NCBI GenBank assembly: GCA_002433335.1
Contig: DJHY01000241.1
Span: 1 to 19,847 of the forward strand
DNA length: 19,847 nt
From: Rhodospirillaceae bacterium UBA6608
Lineage (GTDB): Bacteria; Pseudomonadota; Alphaproteobacteria; Rhodospirillales_A; Casp-alpha2
Direction: 5' to 3'
Within the stretch, counting starts at the first letter, position 1, and the number at the start of each line of letters is the position of its first letter. The notes beneath the pieces were generated by a model, which saw nothing but the letters and a program-made list of their open reading frames with translations, was not told the DNA's origin and ran no database searches. The position numbers and the translations under genes were made by a program. This document shows, piece by piece, positions 13,033 through 19,847 of this stretch.

Positions 13033-14960
13033 AAGTGATCCTGGGCGTTGCCGCCATCGAAATACTATTGCTGTCGATCCTGGTCATCAGCGGCCTGAAC
13101 TACATCCGCTCGTCCAACGAAGACCAACTGCGGAGCCGCGCCGAAACCACGGCGGAACTGTTCGCCACGATGACCAGCGACGCCGTCGTCGCCACGGACC
13201 TGGCGACGCTCGACATTCTGGTGGGGCAGGCCGCGCGCAATCCCGGCATTCTGTATCTTCGTGTTCTCGACCACCACGGAACGATTTTGGCGAAGGCCGG
13301 AAAAACACCCACCGATGATTCCGCCGTTCGTACGCACGACGTGGTCACCGACCTGAACGAAAATCATCAATTCGACGTCACCGTCCCGATCTCGGTCGCT
13401 GGTACGGAGTTCGGCAAGATCGAACTGGGCCTGGACACGCGCGGCATCCTGCAAACTCTGCGCGATGCCTCGCGCTGGATGCTGTCCGTAGCCGCCCTGG
13501 AAATCAGCCTTGTCGCCTTTTTCGGCTTCATCCTTGGCGGCATTTTGACGCAACAATTGGATGCGCTGCAGAAAGGCGCGCGCCGCGTCGCCGAAGGTCA
13601 TTTCGGGCACCGGATCCAAGTTCACGGCAGTGACGAACTCGCGGATACGGCACGGAGCTTCAACCGCATGTCGACGGCGCTGGCCGAGTATGCGACAGAG
13701 CTAGAAGCCGCCCGCATGCAGGCCGAAGCCGGACGCGACCGCGCCGAAAGCGTCCTTCAGGATGCCGTCGAAAGCCTGAACCAAGGTGTTCTGATCGTCG
13801 ATACCGACGGCGTTCAATTGAAACGCAACTCGGCCTTCGACCGCCTGTACCCGATGGCTCTGGATGAGCTGCCCGGCACCCCGACGATTCAAGAGATCAC
13901 CTCGGCAACTGCTCCCTTCTTCAGCTCGATCGAAGAAAACGGCCATAAGAAACAAGCCGACGGCAGCCTGGATTATCTATCCGGGGCGGAACGCTGGACC
14001 TCGCGCCTGAAGGACGGACGGAGCATTCTGCACAGCCGCCGCCAACTGGCCACCGGCGGCTGGGTGTTCATTGAAACGGATATCACCGCCGTGATGGAGG
14101 CCCAGGAACGCGCCCGCGTCCTGGAACGGGAGTTGATGCAAAGCCAGAAGATGGAAGCCCTCGGCACTTTGGCCGGCGGCATCGCCCATGAAATCAACAC
14201 GCCGATCCAATACATCGGCGACAACCTGCGCTTTTTGGAAGACGCCGCCGGCGACCTGATGAAAGTGGTCGATACCCACCGGTCACTGGCCGAAGCCGCG
14301 CAGAAACAAGATGCCTTGGCCGACTGGGTCAATGCCTGCCAGGCGGCCTACGACGAATGCGATGTCGACTTCCTGCGCGAAGAAGCCCTTCAGGCCGCCC
14401 GCCAGTCGATCGAAGGCGTCCGTCAGGTTTCCAACATCGTGCTCGCGATGAAGGAATTCTCGCACCCGGCCAGCAAGGAAATGGGCCCGGTCGATCTGAA
14501 CCGTGTGCTGGAACGCTCCGCCGTGGTCTGCAAAAGCGAATGGAAACATGTCGCCGAAATCGCCTTCGAGTTGGATGAAAGCCTGCCCGAGGTTGTCGGC
14601 CTTGAAGGCGCGCTGAATCAGGTCGCCCTGAACATGATCGTCAACGCCGCCCACGCCGTTGCCGACAAGGGGACCGGGATGGGCAAAATCACCGTCCGCA
14701 CGAAGCGCGAGGACGACAAAGTCCGGCTTGAGATCTCCGACACGGGAACGGGCATTCCCGCCCATATCCGCGACCGCATCTTCGAGCCGTTCTTCACCAC
14801 CAAGGACGTGGGGCGCGGCACGGGCCAGGGTCTGGCCCTCGCACACGACATCGTCGTCAACAAACACCACGGCCAAATCCGGGTGAAAAGCACGGAAGGC
14901 GAAGGCACGACCTTCATCATCACGCTGCCCATCGACGCCCAGGACCGCAAGGCCGCCTGA
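13017..14960 (+). CDS. Membrane sensor histidine kinase (HAMP-PAS-HisKA-HATPase)
   Basis: A 647-aa inner-membrane kinase. TM1 is about 6-30, a periplasmic domain about 31-150, TM2 about 153-177, HAMP about 178-228, a short coiled coil, and PAS about 248-360. The HisKA H-box GGIAHEINTPIQYIGDNL has phospho-acceptor His391. The HATPase domain carries the N-box with Asn543, DTGTGIP (575-581), FEPFFTTK and GRGTGQGLAL (599-608), all intact. About 90 residues separate the H-box from the ATP-binding domain, longer than usual. GGGAG lies eight bases before ATG 13017, inside the PhnD-like gene. It is the only kinase in the window and is likely to phosphorylate the neighbouring receivers. Confidence 0.96.
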   Translation: MSFRLKVILGVAAIEILLLSILVISGLNYIRSSNEDQLRSRAETTAELFATMTSDAVVATDLATLDILVGQAARNPGILYLRVLDHHGTILAKAGKTPTDDSAVRTHDVVTDLNENHQFDVTVPISVAGTEFGKIELGLDTRGILQTLRDASRWMLSVAALEISLVAFFGFILGGILTQQLDALQKGARRVAEGHFGHRIQVHGSDELADTARSFNRMSTALAEYATELEAARMQAEAGRDRAESVLQDAVESLNQGVLIVDTDGVQLKRNSAFDRLYPMALDELPGTPTIQEITSATAPFFSSIEENGHKKQADGSLDYLSGAERWTSRLKDGRSILHSRRQLATGGWVFIETDITAVMEAQERARVLERELMQSQKMEALGTLAGGIAHEINTPIQYIGDNLRFLEDAAGDLMKVVDTHRSLAEAAQKQDALADWVNACQAAYDECDVDFLREEALQAARQSIEGVRQVSNIVLAMKEFSHPASKEMGPVDLNRVLERSAVVCKSEWKHVAEIAFELDESLPEVVGLEGALNQVALNMIVNAAHAVADKGTGMGKITVRTKREDDKVRLEISDTGTGIPAHIRDRIFEPFFTTKDVGRGTGQGLALAHDIVVNKHHGQIRVKSTEGEGTTFIITLPIDAQDRKAA

Positions 14961-14988
14961 AGCATCCAAGATTGAAAAGACCGAAACC

Positions 14989-16194
14989 ATGACCATCGCA
15001 GACAGACCGACTTCCGCAGCTCCCCCCATCGCCGTCGATGACGAGGTGAGTGTCCTGTTCGTCGATGACGACGCCATGTTGCTGCAAGGCCTGCGCCGCA
15101 TGCTTCACCCCATGCGGCGGGAATGGAACATGACCTTTGCCGGTAGCGGCAAAGAGGCCCTGTCGCACATGGAAAAGGAACCGGTGGACGTCGTCGTCTC
15201 CGACATGCGCATGCCGGAAATGGACGGCGCCGAATTGTTGTGCAAGGTCGGCGAAATCAATCCGGCGGCGATCCGCATCGTCCTGTCCGGCTTCGCCGAG
15301 AACGAAGCGGTGATGAAAACCGTCGGGCCGTCGCACCAATACCTGGCGAAGCCCTGCGACGCCGATCACCTGATCCAAACCATCAAACGGTCCTTGGACC
15401 TACGTCATCGTTTGGGCGATCCACGGATCAAGGCTTTCGTCGCCGAGCTTGGTTCCCTTCCCGCCTTGCCGCATGTCTATCACGACTTCATGGCCGCCAT
15501 CGCCGATCCGACTGCAACCATCGACACCATCGCTTCGGTAATCGAACGCGATATCGGCCTGGCCGCGACGGTCCTGAAATTGACCAACTCCGCCTATTTC
15601 TGCCTGCCGACGAAAATCACCGATTGCCGCCAGGCCGTCCGCCTGTTGGGCTTGGATACGATGCGCAGCCTGGTTGCCAGCGCCTGCGTTTTCCGCAGCT
15701 ACGAAGGCAGCCCCCGCGTGCGTGATCGCCTGCAGAGCCTATGCGACAAGGCCATGGCGACCGCCGCCTCGGCCCGACGGATCGCAATGGAGAACAACTT
15801 GTCGCCCCATCAGGTCGAACAAGCCTGCTGCGCGGGGCTGTTGTCTCATGTCGGGATCTTGATGCTGTTGGCCGAGCATCCCGATTGTTGCAGCAAGGCG
15901 GAAGAAATCGTGGCCCGCGAAGGCATCTCTCCGCTTGAGGCGGAACGCCGCGCCATCGGCGCCAATCATGCCGAAGCCGGGGCCTATCTCCTGAGCCTCT
16001 GGGGTTTCTCCGATCCCGTGATCGAAGCCGTTCTGCATCACCATGACCCGGATCAGGAATGCCCGGACGCGATCGACGACGCCCTCGGCGCCGTACGCGC
16101 CGCCCATACCGAAGTAACGGCAGGTAACGAAGGCGCTTGCGCCGCCTGCATCGTCAAGCCGCCGAAGAACGACCCCCTGGCCTCTGCATCCTAG
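14989..16194 (+). CDS. REC-HDOD response regulator
   Basis: A 401-aa regulator. The N-terminal receiver (about 20-138) has VLFVDDD, VVVSDMRMP with Asp72, VLSGFAE and LAKPC (Lys121). An HDOD domain (about 150-350) follows: LGSLPALPHVYHDFMAAIAD, IASVIERDIGLAATVLKLTN and the conserved AVRLLGLDTMRSLV. HDOD domains are non-catalytic relatives of HD hydrolases used in signal output such as motility and stress control. The tail after about 365 contains Cys-Ala-Ala-Cys and looks unstructured. It begins 28 bases after the kinase and is in the same operon. Only a weak purine stretch precedes the ATG. Confidence 0.94.
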   Translation: MTIADRPTSAAPPIAVDDEVSVLFVDDDAMLLQGLRRMLHPMRREWNMTFAGSGKEALSHMEKEPVDVVVSDMRMPEMDGAELLCKVGEINPAAIRIVLSGFAENEAVMKTVGPSHQYLAKPCDADHLIQTIKRSLDLRHRLGDPRIKAFVAELGSLPALPHVYHDFMAAIADPTATIDTIASVIERDIGLAATVLKLTNSAYFCLPTKITDCRQAVRLLGLDTMRSLVASACVFRSYEGSPRVRDRLQSLCDKAMATAASARRIAMENNLSPHQVEQACCAGLLSHVGILMLLAEHPDCCSKAEEIVAREGISPLEAERRAIGANHAEAGAYLLSLWGFSDPVIEAVLHHHDPDQECPDAIDDALGAVRAAHTEVTAGNEGACAACIVKPPKNDPLASAS

Positions 16195-16209
16195 GAAAGG
16201 AGCTGTACC

Positions 16210-17379
16210 ATGAGCGCCGAAGATAAAGTCCTGTTGATCGACGACGACACCAACCTGTTGAGCGCCCTGCGCCGCCAATTGCACGGCCGCTACGGCCTTT
16301 TGACGGCAGACAGCGGTGCGAAGGCTCTGGAGACCTTGGAACAGGACCCATCCATCGCCGTCGTCGTCTGCGACATGCGCATGCCGGGCATGACCGGGGT
16401 GGAAACCCTGGAAGCCTTCGCCAAGCGCGCGCCGACCACCTCCCGCATCATGCTGACCGGCAATGCCGATCAGGATTGCGCGGTCGAAGCGGTCAACAAG
16501 GGGCATATCTTTCGCTTCCTCAACAAGCCCTGCGCGACCGAGGACCTATGCCGCGCCATCGATGCCGGCCTGCGTCAGCACCAAATGATCGCCGCTGAAA
16601 AGAAGCTTTTGGAAACGACCCTGGCCGGATCGATCAAGCTGTTGTCCGACGTGGTCTCGTTGATGGATCCGCTGGCTGCCGGCAACGCCCGCAAGGTCGC
16701 CGGATGGGCCGCCCGATTGGCGCCGCATATCTCGGGCGTCAGCGCCTGGGAACTGAACTTCGCCGCCATGCTGGCCCCGCTCGGTCGGGTCGCCGTTCCG
16801 GCCGAACTGACCCTGCGCCGCGCCGCCGACCAGAACCTGACCGACGAGGAAAAGAAAATCCTGCAGACCGTGCCCGAGGTCGGCAGTTCCCTGGTCGCCA
16901 ATATCCCCCGGATGGAAGGCGTGGCCCGCGGCATCCTGTATCAGGATAAACAGTTCGACGGCGGCGGCTTCCCCGAAGACGACGTCTCCGGCCCCTCGAT
17001 CCCCCTGGCCGGGCGGATCCTTCACCTGCTCAAGGCCATCGCCGAGGCAACGGACGGGCACGAGCCGGGCCCGACGGTGTTCGACGCCCTGGCCAAGAAA
17101 GAAGGCCGGTTCGATCCGGACATTCTCAATCTGGCCAAGCGCCATCTCAGCATGCGCCCGGGCGAAGCCAGCGAGAACGGCAGCAAGCGGTCGGAACACG
17201 TCGCCGTTTTCATGCTGCGCCCCGGTCATGAGTTGGTCGCCGATTTGGAGTACCAAAGCGGCGGATTGGTCCTGGCCAAGGGCACTGTCCTTAGCGCGCC
17301 GCAGATCGCGCGCCTGCGCTCCTTATCCCAGGTGCACAAGGTGAAGGAGCCGATTCAGGTCGCCCTGCCCGCCGCCTGA
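16210..17379 (+). CDS. Receiver protein with a degenerate HD-GYP-like domain
   Basis: A 389-aa regulator. The receiver is intact: VLLIDDD, VVVCDMRMP (Asp55), MLTGNAD, LNKPC (Lys106). Residues about 150-310 follow the HD-GYP phosphodiesterase scaffold in order, but the ligand positions differ: the first His is Asn159, the HD pair (usual LHDIGK) reads LAPLGR (188-193), the next His is Val221, and the HHE-DG-GYP segment reads YQDKQFDGGGFP (244-255). The downstream Asp in the usual ADxxDAL also seems absent. Cyclic-di-GMP hydrolysis is therefore very unlikely; a binding or protein-interaction role is inferred. The C-terminal 70 residues (about 325-389) form a further small domain. An excellent AAGGAG precedes ATG 16210, 15 bases after the REC-HDOD stop. 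Confidence 0.9.
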   Translation: MSAEDKVLLIDDDTNLLSALRRQLHGRYGLLTADSGAKALETLEQDPSIAVVVCDMRMPGMTGVETLEAFAKRAPTTSRIMLTGNADQDCAVEAVNKGHIFRFLNKPCATEDLCRAIDAGLRQHQMIAAEKKLLETTLAGSIKLLSDVVSLMDPLAAGNARKVAGWAARLAPHISGVSAWELNFAAMLAPLGRVAVPAELTLRRAADQNLTDEEKKILQTVPEVGSSLVANIPRMEGVARGILYQDKQFDGGGFPEDDVSGPSIPLAGRILHLLKAIAEATDGHEPGPTVFDALAKKEGRFDPDILNLAKRHLSMRPGEASENGSKRSEHVAVFMLRPGHELVADLEYQSGGLVLAKGTVLSAPQIARLRSLSQVHKVKEPIQVALPAA

Positions 17380-17439
17380 ACGCGCCGCCGTCTCGCGCCC
17401 GACACGACACGTTCACATTTATCTGACTTTCCTTTCCGC

Positions 17440-17466
17440 CATGGCGGGGCTATAAGCCCCGCCATG
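17440..17466. repeat. Perfect 12-bp-arm hairpin after the signalling operon
   Basis: CATGGCGGGGCT (17440-17451) and AGCCCCGCCATG (17455-17466) pair perfectly around ATA, 60 bp beyond the REC/HD-GYP-like stop. No T-run follows on either strand, so it is either a Rho-assisted or mRNA-stabilising structure. The region 17380-17656 otherwise holds only a 36-codon open frame (17464-17574) and the terminator that follows it. Confidence 0.6.
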
Positions 17467-17606
17467 ATTATTCGTGGCTCCCAAATTTCCGTCTATGCGA
17501 CCGGCTTCTCCGGCGGCGTTTCCGCGCCTGCCCGGATCGGTTCGTTCGCCGTTTCCCGGAGCCCCCTGCCCTAGCGCCGTCCGTTCATTTTCGTGACGTG
17601 CCCAGG

Positions 17607-17631
17607 GCGGACCGCAAGGTCCGCTTTTTTT
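17607..17631 (+). terminator. Intrinsic terminator upstream of the MATE gene
   Basis: The stem GCGGACC/GGTCCGC with GCAA loop is followed directly by seven T. It ends 25 bases before the MATE start codon. It probably ends transcription of the signalling operon, but its closeness to the next gene also allows an attenuator role. Confidence 0.85.
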
Positions 17632-17656
17632 GTCTCTACTTTGGAATTTTCAGAAC

Positions 17657-19084
17657 ATGCCTACCCAAAACGCCCCTGCCCATTTCCGGCGTCCCGTCAT
17701 CTCCCCGGCGTGGCGGCAGGAATTGAAACAGCTGTTCCGCCTGGCCACGCCGATCGTCGCGACGCAGCTCGCCTGGGTCGGGATGATGACGACCGACACC
17801 GCCATGATTGGCCGATTGGGGCCGGAACCGCTGGCCGGAGCCTCGATCAGCCTGATGCTGTTCTTCATGGGCTATATCGTTTGCTTCGGGTTGACCATGT
17901 CGACCGCCGCCCTGGCCTCGCAGGCCTTTGGCGCGCGGCAACCGCGCATCGTGCGCCGGGTGATCCGCCAGGGCCTATGGGTCGCCGCGCTGATCGTCAC
18001 CCCGTTCATGGTTATGTACGGGCACACGACCGATGTGCTGCGCCTGTTGAACCAACCGCCCGAAGTCCTACCCCATGCCGAGGCCTATATGAGCACCCTG
18101 ATGTGGTGCCTACCCCCGGCGATCGCGTTCAGCGTGCTGCGCAACTTCATCTCCGCCCTGGGTCGCCCGGCGGCGGCCTTTTGGATCATGATCGCGGGTC
18201 TGCCGGTCAACGCGTTGCTCGACTATGCCCTGATTTTCGGACATTTCGGCCTGCCGCGCCTGGAGCTGGTTGGGGCCGGGATCGCCACCGCCACGGTCAA
18301 CCTGCTGATGGCCCTGGCGCTGACCGTGGTCGTGATCTGGCGTCGTCCGTTCAACAAGTATCAGGTGTTCGCCCGGTTCTGGCGGCCCGACTGGCATATC
18401 TTCACGCAGATCCTGCGGATCGGCGCGCCCATCGCCGCGATCACGGTGATGGAGGCCGGGTTCTTCATCGGCGCGTCCTTCGTCATCGGACAGTTCGGCG
18501 CGGTCGCCCTGGCGGCCCATATCATCGCGATGCAGATGCCGCATATCACCTTCATGATCCCGATGGGGTTGAGCCAGGCCGCGACCGTCCGCGTCGGCCA
18601 GGCCGTGGGCCGGCGGGATGCCGCCGGGGCTTACCGCGCGGGTTGGGCGGCGATCGTCGTGGCCCTGTTGTTCGCCGCGACCATGACCGGCGTGGTCGTG
18701 ACCGTGCCCGAGCCGTTCGCCGCCCTGTTCATGGATGCCGAGCGGGCGGATTCCACCGCCGTCCTGCAACTGGCGGTGTCGCTGTTGATGTTCGCCGCCC
18801 TGTTCCAGATCGTCGATGCGTTGCAAGCCGTCGCCGCCGGGGCGTTGCGCGGCCTCAACGACACGACCCTGCCGATGGTCATTGCCGGGATCAGCTATTG
18901 GGGCCTGGGGGCGGGCGCCGCCCTATGGCTGGCCTTCCGCGCCGGGCTGGAGACGGAAGGAATCTGGATCGGCTTCGTCACCGGCCTGTCGGCGTCGGCG
19001 GTGATGCTGGTGACGCGGTTCAAGCAACAGCAGCGGCGCGGCTATATGCCCGAGATCATCAAGGATGATGTCGCCTCGACGTAG
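17657..19084 (+). CDS. MATE family efflux transporter
   Basis: A 475-aa cation-coupled multidrug or metabolite exporter of the MATE (NorM-like) family. About twelve membrane helices form two similar halves. Family features include LATPIVATQLAWVGMMTTDT in the first helix, GRLGPEPLAGASI, MSTAALASQAFGARQ at the first half, and the second-half counterparts LRIGAPIAAITVMEAGFF, GLSQAATVRVGQAVGRRDA and GALRGLNDTTLPM. ATG 17657 was chosen; TTG 17630 lies inside the terminator T-run and is unlikely. GGAA ten bases upstream is a modest ribosome-binding site. It converges on mreB. Its substrate cannot be inferred. Confidence 0.94.
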   Translation: MPTQNAPAHFRRPVISPAWRQELKQLFRLATPIVATQLAWVGMMTTDTAMIGRLGPEPLAGASISLMLFFMGYIVCFGLTMSTAALASQAFGARQPRIVRRVIRQGLWVAALIVTPFMVMYGHTTDVLRLLNQPPEVLPHAEAYMSTLMWCLPPAIAFSVLRNFISALGRPAAAFWIMIAGLPVNALLDYALIFGHFGLPRLELVGAGIATATVNLLMALALTVVVIWRRPFNKYQVFARFWRPDWHIFTQILRIGAPIAAITVMEAGFFIGASFVIGQFGAVALAAHIIAMQMPHITFMIPMGLSQAATVRVGQAVGRRDAAGAYRAGWAAIVVALLFAATMTGVVVTVPEPFAALFMDAERADSTAVLQLAVSLLMFAALFQIVDALQAVAAGALRGLNDTTLPMVIAGISYWGLGAGAALWLAFRAGLETEGIWIGFVTGLSASAVMLVTRFKQQQRRGYMPEIIKDDVAST

Positions 19085-19100
19085 GAAGGCAGACAAAGGA

Positions 19101-19124
19101 AAAGGCGGCCAAAGGGCCGCCTTT
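19101..19124. terminator. Terminator hairpin between MATE gene and mreB
   Basis: AAAGGCGGCC (19101-19110) pairs perfectly with GGCCGCCTTT (19115-19124) around AAAG. On the minus strand it is followed by T-rich TCCTTTGTC, so it suits mreB best; it can also stop the MATE transcript. It lies between two convergent stop codons. Confidence 0.8.
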
Positions 19125-19148
19125 CCGAAAACGCGATGCGTCGAGCCT

Positions 19149-19847
<699 letters not shown>

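Noticed and set aside
17593..19068. A 491-codon plus-strand frame in the MATE region
   Set aside because: It is rich in Arg, Asp and Gly with no membrane segments; the overlapping frame gives a clear twelve-helix MATE protein.

Overview
This window reads as alphaproteobacterial chromosome, most like a Rhodospirillales-type organism. That rests on a GC-rich core with alphaproteobacterial versions of MreB/C/D, PBP2 and RodA, a CtrA-type box upstream of mreC, and REC-HDOD signalling proteins. The lineage is inferred from protein character only; no database search was possible.

Left part, 1 to about 5476, is accessory DNA. It abuts the 3' end of tRNA-Lys(CTT) (5477-5552, minus strand), the usual insertion position of tRNA-targeting elements. 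From the tRNA leftward it holds: an 11-bp-period direct repeat and a strong terminator; an unrecognised 249-aa protein; an AlpA-like excisionase/regulator; a 63-aa Cys-rich protein overlapping it by ATGA; a roughly 490-bp palindrome-packed region that looks like a replication origin; a Rep_trans-like (RstA/pT181-type) replication initiator; an unknown protein with a C-terminal helix-turn-helix; and an AT-richer cargo end with a Vsr mismatch endonuclease diverging from a C5-cytosine DNA methyltransferase cut by the window edge. No integrase, structural gene or second att copy is visible, so the other end of the element lies outside the window.

The core resumes at the tRNA. Positions 5707-10224 (minus) are the cell-elongation operon mreC-mreD-mrdA-rodA, with genes overlapping or 3-4 bases apart. 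Its normal first gene, mreB, is at the far right edge (19149-19847, partial, minus), about 8.9 kb from mreC.

The interval between mreB and mreC holds a dense signalling locus and a MATE transporter. Two minus-strand regulators (REC-PAS-LuxR at 10999-12000, stand-alone REC at 10479-10898) diverge from a plus-strand run: a PhnD-type periplasmic binding protein, an overlapping membrane histidine kinase (PAS, HisKA, HATPase), a REC-HDOD protein, and a REC protein whose HD-GYP-like domain has lost every expected metal ligand. The layout suggests one ligand-sensing kinase feeding several receivers with different outputs. The MATE gene (17657-19084) follows a terminator and converges on mreB across a terminator hairpin.

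Most noteworthy: the origin-like palindrome cluster with its Rep, the degenerate HD-GYP receiver in a PhnD/kinase/four-receiver locus, and the split of mreB from mreCD-mrdA-rodA with a CtrA box in front of mreC.
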